Position numbers and translations under genes: made by a program. A stretch of 33,903 nt of DNA from Alphaproteobacteria bacterium. Lineage in GTDB: Bacteria; Pseudomonadota; Alphaproteobacteria; Reyranellales; Reyranellaceae. Below are positions 8,123 through 15,950 of the stretch, piece by piece; position 1 is the stretch's first letter, and every line of letters starts with the position of its first letter. The notes beneath the pieces were generated by a model that did not search any database, was not told the origin of the DNA, and was given only the letters and a program-made list of their open reading frames with translations. Location: NCBI GenBank assembly GCA_947474005.1, contig CANJHI010000044.1:1-33903 (forward strand). The letters run 5' to 3'.

Positions 8123-9619
8123 CTAGTTCCGCGCCTTGAAGGCGAACTCGGCGCCGGAGCGGATGCCGGTCGGCCAGCGCGCGGTGATGGTTTTCAGCTT
8201 CGTATAGAAGCGCACGCCCTCCATGCCGTAGACGCCGTGGTCGCCGAAGATCGAGGCCTTCCAGCCGCCGAAGCTGTGATAGGCCACCGGCACCGGGATC
8301 GGCACGTTGATGCCGACCATGCCGATCTGCACGCCGCTGGCGAAGGCGCGGGCCGCATCGCCGTCGCGGGTGAAGATCGCCGTGCCGTTGCCGTAGGCAT
8401 GGTCGTTCACCATGCCGATCGCCGCGTCGAAGGTCTTGGCGCGCACGACCGAGAGCACCGGCCCGAAGATCTCGTCCTTGTAGATCGTCATGTCGGTGGT
8501 GACGTTGTCGAACAGGCAGCCGCCCATGAAGTTGCCCTTCTCGTAGCCCTGCAACTTGAGGCCACGGCCATCGACCACCAGCTTGGCGCCTTCCTTTACG
8601 CCCGTATCGACATAGCCCATCACCTTGTCGCGGTGCTGGCGCGTCACCAGCGGGCCCATCTCCGATTGCGGATCGAGTCCCGGACCGACCTTCAGCGCCG
8701 CGACGCGCGGCGCGAGCTTTTCCATCAGCCTGTCGCCGACATCGCCCACCGCGACCGCGACCGAGATCGCCATGCAGCGTTCGCCGGCGGCGCCATAGCC
8801 CGCGCCGATCAGCGCGTCGGTCACCTGGTCGAGGTCGGCGTCGGGCATGATCACCATGTGGTTCTTGGCGCCGCACAGCGCCTGCACGCGCTTATTGCGC
8901 TGCGTACCCGTGTGATAGACGTACTCGCCGATCGCCGTCGAACCCACGAACGAGATCGCCGGCACGTCGGGATGGTGCAGGAGTGCGTCGACCGCCACCT
9001 TGTCGCCGTTCAGCACCTGGAAGATGCCGGCGGGCGCGCCTGCTTCGGCGAACAGCTCGGCCAGCAGCATCGGCGCGCTCGGGTCCTTCTCCGACGGCTT
9101 CAGGATGAAGGCGTTGCCGCAGGCCACCGCCATGGCGCCCATCCAGCACGGGATCATGATCGGGAAGTTGAACGGCGTGATGCCCGCCACCACGCCGAGC
9201 GGCTGGCGGATCGACCATGAATCCATATCGGAGGCGACCTGCTCGGTAAAATCGCCCTTCATGTGATGGGCGATGGCGCAGGAGAATTCCACCACTTCCA
9301 GCCCGCGCCCGACCTCGCCCTTGGCGTCGTCGAAGGTTTTGCCGTGCTCCAGCGACATCATGCGCGCGAGATCGTCGGTGCGCTTCTCGATCAGGCCCTT
9401 GAGGTTGAACATCACGCGCTGACGCCGCAGAGGCGGTGTCGCCGCCCACGCGACCTGAGCCTTCTTGGCGAGCTGGACCGCGTCGTCGATCTCGGCCTCT
9501 GAGGCGAAGGCCACCATGGCCGTCACCTCGCCCGTCGCCGGGTTGGTGACGTCGCCCTGCCGGCCGCTCATGCCCGCGACCCGCTTGTTGCCGACGAAAT
9601 GTCCGATCCTGCCCGCCAT
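8123..9619 (-). CDS. mmsA: Methylmalonate-semialdehyde dehydrogenase (CoA-acylating)
   Basis: A 498-residue aldehyde dehydrogenase, the normal length for this enzyme. It converts methylmalonate or malonate semialdehyde with CoA and NAD to propionyl- or acetyl-CoA plus CO2 in valine, beta-alanine or inositol breakdown. The substrate-tunnel sequence TPFNFPIMIPCWM (about 148-160) and SFVGSTAIGEYVY are typical. The catalytic Cys is Cys282 in GERCMA. The usual general-base Glu of hydrolytic aldehyde dehydrogenases is replaced by Asn in GAKNH (about 253), as expected for CoA-dependent members. The frame continues 15 codons upstream, but the ATG at 9619 has a strong GGAGG six or seven bases before it and gives the conserved MAGRIGHFVG start. 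No other valine-pathway genes are adjacent. Confidence 0.93.
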   Translation of the reverse strand: MAGRIGHFVGNKRVAGMSGRQGDVTNPATGEVTAMVAFASEAEIDDAVQLAKKAQVAWAATPPLRRQRVMFNLKGLIEKRTDDLARMMSLEHGKTFDDAKGEVGRGLEVVEFSCAIAHHMKGDFTEQVASDMDSWSIRQPLGVVAGITPFNFPIMIPCWMGAMAVACGNAFILKPSEKDPSAPMLLAELFAEAGAPAGIFQVLNGDKVAVDALLHHPDVPAISFVGSTAIGEYVYHTGTQRNKRVQALCGAKNHMVIMPDADLDQVTDALIGAGYGAAGERCMAISVAVAVGDVGDRLMEKLAPRVAALKVGPGLDPQSEMGPLVTRQHRDKVMGYVDTGVKEGAKLVVDGRGLKLQGYEKGNFMGGCLFDNVTTDMTIYKDEIFGPVLSVVRAKTFDAAIGMVNDHAYGNGTAIFTRDGDAARAFASGVQIGMVGINVPIPVPVAYHSFGGWKASIFGDHGVYGMEGVRFYTKLKTITARWPTGIRSGAEFAFKARN

Positions 9620-9675
9620 GAATTCCTCCGCTCTTTGTCGCTTTCTAGCACGGCGATGGGACATTTTCCCGGACG

Positions 9676-10575
9676 CTAGCGCGCGAGAGCCATGTCGCTT
9701 GTCGCAGGCTCGAAATCATTGAAGACGTTGGTGAATTCATCGTCCTGCGGCGCCGCCTGAGGTCCCGCAGAAGGGGACATTTCGGAATGCCGCGGCGCGG
9801 CCTGCTGCGCTGCCGCCTTCTCGACCGTCTTGGCGATCTCGGCTGCAACGCGCTTCTCGATCTCGGCGGCCACGCGCGCCTCGAAATCGGCTTTCGCGTC
9901 GCGGCGCTTCTCCTCCTGCTGCTCCGCGCGCAGTGCCGCGGCGTCGGCCTGCTTCAGGAGATAGAGGTCGAGCGCCCGGTCGCGCCTTGTGACCTCGGCA
10001 ATCTTCTTGCCGCGATAGAACACCGGCCGGACCTCGACGTGGTCGGCCGCCAGCACGACGTTCTCGACCGCCTGCCGGCGCCGCGCCTCGATGATGTCGC
10101 GGCACTTCCTGTCGAACAGCGGGTCGTTCTGGCGCCAGCGGTAGACGGTGCGCCGGTCGACGCCGGTCCGGGCTGCCGCCTCGAGGACGGTGCGGCAGCG
10201 CGCGAAATGGCTGAGGAAGGCCGACTGGCGGCGGCGCGGCGTCGACAACCGCTCCGGCTTGAGGATGGCGCGGTAGGCCAGGGTCGTGGGCTCCTCCGGC
10301 AGGGGCTCGACGAGGCATGGGGCGGCCTCGGCCTCGCCGTCGGGCTTGCTGCTGGCGATGCCCAGCTTCTTCTCGGCGATGCCCAGCCAGTTGGTCTGCT
10401 TCATCCGCTGCTGCGCCCAGGCCGTGAGCGCGGCCTCACTTTTTTCCGTGCCGCTCATCCGGGCGCACTCGTCGACCAGCTTCTGCAGCATGCCGCGCGG
10501 CATCTCGGCATAGAGCCGCGGCACGCCCATGCCGCCGTGATTTTCGAGGTGGTAGAGCGCTTCGTCGGGTTTCAT
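9676..10575 (-). CDS. Protein with a terminase-small-subunit-like HTH domain and a coiled-coil tail
   Basis: I do not recognise the whole 299-residue protein, but its middle is informative. Residues 118-210 contain a helix-turn-helix (TVLEAAARTGVDRRTVYRWR, 129-148), then NDPLFDRKCRDIIEARR, then RPVFYRGKKIAEVTRRDRA and LDLYLLK. That order closely resembles the DNA-binding domain of phage terminase small-subunit-like proteins, where an HTH with YRWR is followed by PVFYRG and a final LL-K helix. Residues 1-100 are an extra N-terminal region. Residues 215-260 are charged and heptad-like, with a repeated VAAEI unit, so probably a coiled coil; the last 40 residues look disordered. No phage gene is nearby, so a domesticated regulator is a reasonable inference. 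AGAGG five bases before the ATG supports the start, and the promoter holds a perfect palindrome. Confidence 0.7.
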   Translation of the reverse strand: MKPDEALYHLENHGGMGVPRLYAEMPRGMLQKLVDECARMSGTEKSEAALTAWAQQRMKQTNWLGIAEKKLGIASSKPDGEAEAAPCLVEPLPEEPTTLAYRAILKPERLSTPRRRQSAFLSHFARCRTVLEAAARTGVDRRTVYRWRQNDPLFDRKCRDIIEARRRQAVENVVLAADHVEVRPVFYRGKKIAEVTRRDRALDLYLLKQADAAALRAEQQEEKRRDAKADFEARVAAEIEKRVAAEIAKTVEKAAAQQAAPRHSEMSPSAGPQAAPQDDEFTNVFNDFEPATSDMALAR

Positions 10576-10598
10576 CGGGACCTCTAAATGAGAATAGG

Positions 10599-10633
10599 AG
10601 GATCGTATATAGTACGATCCTACCTTTCGTCAA
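10599..10633 (-). promoter_or_regulatory. Sigma70-like promoter with a perfect palindromic operator over the -10 box
   Basis: Read on the minus strand, TTGACG (10633-10628) is followed after 16 bases by TATATA (10611-10606), a good -35/-10 pair for the HTH gene starting at 10575. A perfect inverted repeat, AGGATCGTA at 10599-10607 and TACGATCCT at 10613-10621 with a 5-base TATAG spacer, is centred on the -10 box. A repressor dimer there would block RNA polymerase. Since the downstream gene encodes an HTH protein, autorepression is the simplest reading. The predicted leader to the ATG is about 25 bases. Confidence 0.7.
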
Positions 10634-10720
10634 GATGGCCAAACAAAATGTCTAAAAAGGAACGGAATCTGCCTCGGCACGGGCGTTACAATTGATAACC
10701 TCAGGAAAAGGAGCCTGACC

Positions 10721-11044
10721 ATGACCCAAGCGCAGCCGACCGCGCCGGACGCCCGACCGGGTGCCGCTAATACCGCCATCGCCGACAGCGACATCGCGGC
10801 CCAAGTGCGCGAGATCACCGCGGGAGTCCTCGGCATCGACCCGGGCAGGGTCACGGAAGAAGCGGACTTCGTCTCCGTTCTCGGCGCCAGCAGCCTCGAT
10901 CTCGTGGAATTGATCATGGCGATCGAGGATGCGTTCGGCATCGAAATTTCCGACAGCGCCGCCGAGCGGATCACGACGGTGGGCGACCTCGTGGGGTTCA
11001 TCCGCAGCAACGTGCGGGCGGCCAGGGTTCCGTCGGAATCCTAG
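10721..11044 (+). CDS. Acyl carrier protein with an N-terminal extension
   Basis: A 107-residue protein. Residues 25-98 form an acyl carrier (PP-binding) domain: VREITAGVLGI, then LGASSLDLVELIMAIEDAFGIEI, then ITTVGDLVGFI. The Ser that takes 4'-phosphopantetheine is Ser58. The Asp that normally precedes it in the DSL motif is Ser57 here. The first 20 or so residues are an Ala/Pro-rich extension not found in fatty-acid-synthesis ACPs. AAGGAG lies 7 bases before the ATG. No fatty-acid, polyketide or phosphopantetheinyl-transferase gene is in the window, so its acyl partner is unknown. It probably serves a specialised acylation. Confidence 0.85.
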   Translation: MTQAQPTAPDARPGAANTAIADSDIAAQVREITAGVLGIDPGRVTEEADFVSVLGASSLDLVELIMAIEDAFGIEISDSAAERITTVGDLVGFIRSNVRAARVPSES

Positions 11045-11161
11045 AGACGCAAGCGACCGCGAGTCCGATCTCACGGGTAAGTCCTGTCTTGCTTGCCACC
11101 GTGACCGAAAGGGCGCACACGAAGGTCAGCCCGGCTGTGCACCGCCGCGCGCGGTGCCCTC

Positions 11162-11572
11162 ATGTCCCATACTATTAGGCTCAACGAGGAACTGGGCGTG
11201 ATCGTCCTTCGCGCCAAGCGCAGCATGGACATCTTTGAAGTTCAGGCGGCATTCGACGAAATGGTGCGTCTTCCCGGCTTCCGGGAGGGTCTCAGCCTCG
11301 TCGTCGATTTCAGGGGAAGCGAAACGCCGCTGAGTGGCGCCGACGTGCGACAGCTCGCCGACTATGCCCGACGGGCCGATGCGAAGTGGGGCACGACCAA
11401 ATGGTCGTTCGTCGCTTCAGGCAACACGACCTACGGCCTCAGCCGCATGTTCATGGCGCTCACGAGCCAGCATCAGGTGGAGACCCAGGTCTTCCGCACG
11501 CTTGCCGACGCCAACGGTTGGCTGGGCCTCGGCGTCGACGTCGAGGAAATCCTGGTCCGAACCCCCGACTGA
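11162..11572 (+). CDS. SpoIIAA/STAS-like hypothetical protein
   Basis: A 136-residue protein with alternating strands and helices: HTIRLNEELGVIVLRAKR, then a helix (DIFEVQAAFDEMVRLPGF), LSLVVDFRGSE, a helix (ADVRQLADYARRADAKWG), KWSFVASGN, and a final helix with TLADANGWLGL. This resembles the SpoIIAA-like/STAS fold of small alphaproteobacterial proteins of unknown role. The DFRGSE strand end fits the loop that carries the phospho-acceptor Ser in anti-sigma-factor antagonists, but identity is too low for a functional claim. No clear ribosome-binding site precedes the ATG. It lies 117 bases after the acyl carrier protein gene, and that gap holds nothing I recognise. Confidence 0.55.
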   Translation: MSHTIRLNEELGVIVLRAKRSMDIFEVQAAFDEMVRLPGFREGLSLVVDFRGSETPLSGADVRQLADYARRADAKWGTTKWSFVASGNTTYGLSRMFMALTSQHQVETQVFRTLADANGWLGLGVDVEEILVRTPD

Positions 11573-11605
11573 CGGGCAGCCACGCGGGGCTTGCGCCGCA
11601 GCCGC

Positions 11606-12454
11606 TCACACCACCGCGTCGCCGGAGATCTGCGTGCGTTGCATGCGGCGATGGAACGGGCCCGCGTCGTGCACGGCGAGGTGCTTGGTGCAGCGGTTGT
11701 CCCAGAAGGCGATCGAGCCCGTCTGCCAGCGGAAGCGGCAGGTGAATTCGGGGCGGTGGCCGTGCTCCATCAGGAAGTCGAGCAGCGGCTTGCTCTCGTG
11801 GTCGGTCATGCCGTCGAAGCGGCAGGAATAGGAGTGGTTCACGAACAGGCACTTGGCTCCGGTTTCGGGATGAATGCGCACGGCCGGATGCACGCTCTCG
11901 GTCGGCCGCCAGTTGGCGTCCTCGCGGATCTTGCTGGAGCGGCGGGCATTGAGCTTGTTGTGCGGGCCCGCCACCTTGATGTCGCTGTGGACCACCTTGA
12001 GGTTGGCCAGCATCGCCTTCATGCCGTCCGACAGCGTCTCCCAGGCGAGGTACTGGTTGGCGAACAGCGTGTCGCCGCCGTAGGGCGGCACTTCGAGCGC
12101 ATAGAGGATGGCGCCCATCGGCGGCGCGGGCATCATGGTGGTGTCGGAATGCCACTCCTCGCCGATGATGCGCTCGTCGCCGGGCTGGCGGACGACGCGC
12201 ACGATCTCGGGATCGCCCTCGCCGGTATTGAAGTTGGGATGGATGAAGATCTTTCCGAAGCGGCGGGTGAAGGCCTTGTGGCTGGCATCGTCGAGCCGCT
12301 GGTCGCGGAAGAAGATGACGAGATGGTCGAGGAGCGCGCGGCGGATCTCGGCGATCGTGGCGTCGTCGAGCCCGGCTGCGATGTCGATGCCGCCAATCTC
12401 CGCGCCCAGCGCGCCCGAGATCGGCGAAACGGTGATGCGTTGGTAGGTTGTCAT
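11606..12454 (-). CDS. TauD/TfdA-family Fe(II)/2-oxoglutarate dioxygenase
   Basis: A 282-residue dioxygenase, the same length as E. coli TauD. The iron ligands are present: His102 and Asp104 in EEWHSDTTM and His258 in WDNRCTKH. The Arg pair that binds 2-oxoglutarate and substrate in TauD is conserved as Arg269 and Arg273 in HRRMQR. The N-terminus (VSPISGALGAEIGGIDIA) and LVIFFRDQ are family-typical. Members oxidatively cleave taurine, alkyl sulfates, phenoxyacetates or other acids, releasing for instance sulfite and an aldehyde. No sulfonate ABC transporter genes lie next to it, so taurine should not be assumed. It is the last gene of a minus-strand run and converges with the STAS-like gene 33 bases away. 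Confidence 0.9.
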   Translation of the reverse strand: MTTYQRITVSPISGALGAEIGGIDIAAGLDDATIAEIRRALLDHLVIFFRDQRLDDASHKAFTRRFGKIFIHPNFNTGEGDPEIVRVVRQPGDERIIGEEWHSDTTMMPAPPMGAILYALEVPPYGGDTLFANQYLAWETLSDGMKAMLANLKVVHSDIKVAGPHNKLNARRSSKIREDANWRPTESVHPAVRIHPETGAKCLFVNHSYSCRFDGMTDHESKPLLDFLMEHGHRPEFTCRFRWQTGSIAFWDNRCTKHLAVHDAGPFHRRMQRTQISGDAVV

Positions 12455-12520
12455 GGCGGAGAGACTAGGACCAAGGCGAGCTCTCGTCCAAGGGCTGTGG
12501 TGCGAGAGTGCGCATCTTGT

Positions 12521-12646
12521 TCATGCTCCTCTCCCCCTTGGGGGAGAGGACGGGTGAGGGGGCGGCCCGACCCACAATAGGCCGACGTCGTTACGATCGA
12601 TCCACCCCCTCACCTAACCTCTCCCCCAAGGGGGAGAGGAACATGA
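12521..12646. repeat. Bimodular palindromic repeat, family B copy 1
   Basis: This element fills most of the gap between the dioxygenase and serine-hydrolase genes. It has two hairpins: CCTCTCCCCC-TT-GGGGGAGAGG at 12528-12549 and CCTCTCCCCC-AA-GGGGGAGAGG at 12618-12639. They are flanked by inverted TCATG and CATGA ends (12521 and 12645) and linked by facing GGTGAGGGGG and CCCCCTCACC blocks around a non-repeated centre. The same order of parts recurs at 15658-15973, so this is a dispersed family. The rest of this 219-base gap holds nothing else I can identify. Confidence 0.85.
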
Positions 12647-12673
12647 GTATGAGGAAGACGTGCGATCCAATGC

Positions 12674-14263
12674 TCAGTTGTCGGCGCGGCCTTGCAGCTT
12701 CAGCTTCGAACTGCCACCCGCCCACTCGAACTCCAGATCGACCGTCTTGCCGTCGAACACGTGCGTGACCCGGACGGCATCGTCGTTGCCGAGGGTCTGG
12801 ACATCGATCACCAGGCTCTTGCCGTCGGCCAGCCAGGCGCCGCGGGCAGCACTCGGCCCGAAGGGCATGCGGCCGCCGATGCGATAGTTGCCGTCGAAAC
12901 CGATCGGTCCGCCGTACCTGCCCGCTGGCACGAAGGACTGCCCACCGTCGATCTCGTACTCGTAGGACGGCTGGGGGTCGTCGAACTTCAGGGTGAGGGA
13001 CTTGATGTTCAGCCTGTTGCCGTCGAACCGGTAGGTCCGGTCGGAGACGGTCTTCGCCAGTTCGGAGGGGCCGCCGGCCGGGACCGGTTTTTCGCGGGCG
13101 GCGTCGCGCAGGCGTTCGGCGAGGGAGGCCATTGCCAGCGGATCTGCCGGCAGCGGCGTCTCGGCCTTCACGGCTGCCTCGATGTTGCCCACCAGCGTCT
13201 CGAAGCCGTAGCGCGGTGTCATCGGCTGGCCGCCGCCGGCGGCGAAGCGCGACGAGCCGGTGGCGACGACGACGATGTCGAGCCTGGGCATGACGACGAT
13301 GAGCTGCCGGTGATAGCCGACCGCCATATAGGCATCCTTGCCCGGGATCACCCAGAACTGGCTGCCGTAGCGCAGGCGTGAGGCCCAGCTCTCGCGCATG
13401 TCGATGTCCGATTTGGCGACCCCCTCGATCCACGATTGCGGCAGGATCTGCTTTCCTTCCCGCCGGCCCTCCCACTGGCCGTTGCGGAGATAGAGATAGC
13501 CGATCTTCGCCATGTCGCGCGGCTGCAGGTAGAGGCCTTCGCCGCCGGTCGATATGCCCTGCGGGTCGTGCCGCCACAGCACGTCTTCGATGCCGAGTGG
13601 CCCGAACAGCATCTGCTGCGCGTAATCGCGCGCGCTGAGGCCCGTCACCTTGGTGAGGATGGCCGACAGGAGATGGCTGTTGCCGCTGTCGTAATAGAAG
13701 ACCGAGCCGGGCGCCGCGGCCATCGGACGGTCGAGGATGAACTGTACCCAGTTCGGGCTGCGCGCCATGGCGATGTAGGATTCGGGTGGCCCGCTGAGCC
13801 CCTCCACCCATTCGAGGCCCGACGTCATGTCGAGCAGGTGTCGGATCGTGATGGCCTTCTTGGCGTCGTCGAGGTTGGCGATGGTGAGATCGGGGAAGAA
13901 GTCGAGGATCTTCCGGTCGACGCTGTCGAGCTTGCCGTCGCGGAGCGCCATCGCGATCAGGGTGCTGATGACCGACTTGGTGCTCGAGTACATGCGGTGC
14001 TTGAGGCCGGCCTGGAAGGGTGCGTAGGTCGCGTCGAGGACGATTTTGCCGTGGCGCGTGACCAGCAGGCTGTCCATCGCGTTGGCGGCGCCGAAATCGA
14101 CCAGGCGGCCCAGCGCCTCGGAACTCATGCCCTGCTCCTCAGGCGAGGAGGTGGCCCATGCCTTGGTCGGCCAGGAGAGGGACTGTGCCGTCGCCGGCAG
14201 CGCGGCCAGCAGCGCCGCCGTCGCCAGCATGAGTGCGAGAAGCGTGTTCGAGAACCGATGCAT
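12674..14263 (-). CDS. Secreted serine hydrolase, class C beta-lactamase fold, with a C-terminal extension
   Basis: A 529-residue protein with an N-terminal signal peptide (MHRFSNTLLALMLATAALLAALPATAQS). The beta-lactamase-fold domain carries SxxK as SSTK (about residues 93-96, in RMYSSTKSVIS), the second motif YYDSGNSHLL near 191, and MTSGLEWVEG. After about residue 400 comes a separate beta-rich region (RTYRFDGNRLNIKSLTLKFD and GGPIGFDGNYRIGGRMPFGP), as in periplasmic members with a C-terminal lipocalin-like domain. The frame is open 18 codons further upstream, but GGAGGT seven bases before the ATG at 14263 and the signal peptide fix the start. The substrate is unknown; esterase, peptidase or beta-lactamase activity are all possible. 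Confidence 0.85.
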   Translation of the reverse strand: MHRFSNTLLALMLATAALLAALPATAQSLSWPTKAWATSSPEEQGMSSEALGRLVDFGAANAMDSLLVTRHGKIVLDATYAPFQAGLKHRMYSSTKSVISTLIAMALRDGKLDSVDRKILDFFPDLTIANLDDAKKAITIRHLLDMTSGLEWVEGLSGPPESYIAMARSPNWVQFILDRPMAAAPGSVFYYDSGNSHLLSAILTKVTGLSARDYAQQMLFGPLGIEDVLWRHDPQGISTGGEGLYLQPRDMAKIGYLYLRNGQWEGRREGKQILPQSWIEGVAKSDIDMRESWASRLRYGSQFWVIPGKDAYMAVGYHRQLIVVMPRLDIVVVATGSSRFAAGGGQPMTPRYGFETLVGNIEAAVKAETPLPADPLAMASLAERLRDAAREKPVPAGGPSELAKTVSDRTYRFDGNRLNIKSLTLKFDDPQPSYEYEIDGGQSFVPAGRYGGPIGFDGNYRIGGRMPFGPSAARGAWLADGKSLVIDVQTLGNDDAVRVTHVFDGKTVDLEFEWAGGSSKLKLQGRADN

Positions 14264-14346
14264 CGCCCGCACCTCCGTGTGTGCGGCGAGCCTACGGGTG
14301 GCGGCCGGGCGTTTCAATCCGGGACGGCGTCGCAGCGCTGCTGAAG

Positions 14347-15624
14347 CTACGCCGCCAACACCTCGGGCAGGATCGGTGCCGCCGCGTCGTGGCGCTGGCC
14401 GGCGCGGAGGCAGAACAGCGGCGTCAGCATGCGGTCGGCGATCACCTCGGTGCCTTCGTTGTCGCCCAGTTTGAAGCGGCCGCGGTCGTCGGCCAGCACC
14501 GACATATCGGCGATCGCGCCGGGACGAAGCGTGCCGATCTCGTCATTCAGGCCGAGCATGGCGGCGGCATTGGTCGTCACCATGGGCACGATCTGCTGAA
14601 GCGTGAGTCCCAGCGCCAGCAGCTCGGTCATGGCGTAGCAAAGGCTGAAGCGCGCGGCGCCGGCGAAGGGATGCGCCTCCTCCGGGTCGGGATGCGTCGC
14701 GGGCGTGCCGGGCGGCGGCGTCATGCGCGTGTTGTAGCCGTGCATGTCGGCGCCCAGCGTGTCGGGCATCACGCCGGCATCGAGCGCGAGGCGGGCCATG
14801 CGGAAGGAGAAGTGGCTGCCGTGGCCGACGTCGATCTTCAGGCCGCGCGCAAGGGCTGCCTCGACGACGGGATGAAGCTTGCCGTGCTTGTCGATGAAGC
14901 CGCCGGGATGGCGCGTGAACGGATGGGCCAGGATATCGCCCGGCCGCATCAGCTCGACCACCGCCGGAAGAATGCCGTCCGGATCGACACCGTTGCTGCC
15001 TTCCGGCAAGGCCCACATCTGGCCGAAGTGCATGTAGACCGGCAGGTCGGCCTCGCGCCCGATCTCGGCCGCCTTGCGCAGCACATCGAGGCCCCAGCGC
15101 GTGATGCCGCCGACCTCGGCATGGACTTTTATGCCGCGAATCAGGTCCGGGTTGGCGCGCGCCGTCTTTACAGTGGCTGCAACATCCACGCCCTCCGGCC
15201 CGTAGAGGCTGGGGTAGAAATGGCCTTCGAGGCCGCCCACGACATAGGCCGAGAGGAAGGAGAGCACGCGGCTTTTGGCCGGCTCGGCGATGAACTTCCG
15301 GAAGCCCGGGAAGGTCATGCACGAGGCGCCGCCCTGGTCGACGACGGTGGTGACGCCGCTCTCGACGCCCACCATGTCGGCCGGCAGGCCGAAGCGGCCG
15401 GACACATAGGTGTAGATGTGGGCGTGGGTGTCGATCATGCCCGGCAGGACGAGGCGGCCACGGACGTCGATGGTCTCGCGCGCGATGCCGGGAAGGTCTT
15501 CTTTGACCGTGGCGATCCGGCCGTCCGTGATGGCGACGTCGGCGATGCTATCGAGGCCCGTCGCCGGATCGATGACGCGACCGCCGCGCAGCAGCAGGTC
15601 GTAGGCAGGAGCGGGGGTGTTCAT
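14347..15624 (-). CDS. Amidohydrolase/deacetylase-family metallohydrolase (dihydroorotase-like)
   Basis: A 425-residue TIM-barrel enzyme of the amidohydrolase superfamily, in the group called amidohydrolase/deacetylase. Binuclear-metal residues are visible: the HxH motif in DTHAHIY (about 65-67), a probable carboxylated Lys in RGIKVHAE, His in VYMHFGQ, His in DVGHGSHFSF, and the catalytic Asp in LGADMHGYN. The N-terminal DLLLRGGRVIDP and C-terminal LRPGAIADMSVL strands form the small beta-sandwich domain. Members hydrolyse cyclic amides or N-acetylated compounds; the substrate here is open. It lies between hutF and a secreted serine hydrolase on the same strand. A 326-base repeat-filled gap upstream makes direct co-transcription with hutF uncertain. 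Confidence 0.85.
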   Translation of the reverse strand: MNTPAPAYDLLLRGGRVIDPATGLDSIADVAITDGRIATVKEDLPGIARETIDVRGRLVLPGMIDTHAHIYTYVSGRFGLPADMVGVESGVTTVVDQGGASCMTFPGFRKFIAEPAKSRVLSFLSAYVVGGLEGHFYPSLYGPEGVDVAATVKTARANPDLIRGIKVHAEVGGITRWGLDVLRKAAEIGREADLPVYMHFGQMWALPEGSNGVDPDGILPAVVELMRPGDILAHPFTRHPGGFIDKHGKLHPVVEAALARGLKIDVGHGSHFSFRMARLALDAGVMPDTLGADMHGYNTRMTPPPGTPATHPDPEEAHPFAGAARFSLCYAMTELLALGLTLQQIVPMVTTNAAAMLGLNDEIGTLRPGAIADMSVLADDRGRFKLGDNEGTEVIADRMLTPLFCLRAGQRHDAAAPILPEVLAA

Positions 15625-15680
15625 GGCGCCGGTACCGCAAGGTCCATGCCAATCACCTCATGTTCCTCTCCCCCGTCATC

Positions 15681-15886
15681 GGGTAGGGCAATCGCATATG
15701 ATGCCTTTCCGTCGTCTCGACCGAAGCGCCGAAGGCGCGAAGCGGAGAGACCTCGCTTCAAAATTAACGGTCTTTGTTGAGGAGAGAAGGTCCCTCGACT
15801 GCGCCGCCACAGGCGCTGTAAACAGCGCCGGATCGGGCGTCTCCGCTTGGGACGACGGGAAATAGCCATATGCGATTGCCCTACCC
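15681..15886. repeat. Inverted repeat C, inserted in the loop of the B element
   Basis: Perfect 20-base inverted arms, GGGTAGGGCAATCGCATATG at 15681-15700 and its exact complement at 15867-15886. They enclose the family A element. They lie in what would be the loop of the first B hairpin, between CCCCC and GGGGG. No transposase gene or clear target duplication is present. Confidence 0.85.
15709..15858. repeat. Palindromic repeat, family A copy 2 (degenerate), inside repeat C
   Basis: The outer arms are CCGTCGTC at 15709-15716 and GACGACGG at 15851-15858. Inner arms GAGAGACCT (15745-15753) and AGGTCCCTC (15788-15796) pair with one mismatch. The layout matches the copies at 2157-2244 and 27398-27523, but the pairing is more eroded here. 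The centre is comparatively AT-rich. Confidence 0.7.
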
Positions 15887-15950
15887 GCTAGGGGGAGAGG
15901 CTAGGTGAGGGGGAATCGACGTGCGCCGCCCCCTCACCCGTCCTCTCCCC

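Noticed and set aside
6824..9220. A 798-codon open frame on the plus strand
   Set aside because: It is antisense to the flavoprotein and mmsA genes, both with clear motifs; its product is Arg/His/Ala-rich with no domain, as expected from a shadow frame in GC-rich DNA.
9676..10575. Prophage remnant
   Set aside because: Only the HTH domain is phage-like. No other phage gene, attachment site or integrase is visible, and the flanks are ordinary metabolic genes.
11606..12454. Apparent loss of an iron ligand in the TauD-like enzyme, because MHR reads MQR
   Set aside because: In TauD the third iron ligand is His255 in the TQH segment, not the His of MHR. Here it is present as His258 in TKH, and both substrate Arg residues are kept.
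14233..15780. A 515-codon open frame on the plus strand
   Set aside because: It is antisense to the amidohydrolase/deacetylase, which has its full set of metal ligands; the product is rich in His, Arg and Gly with no recognisable fold.
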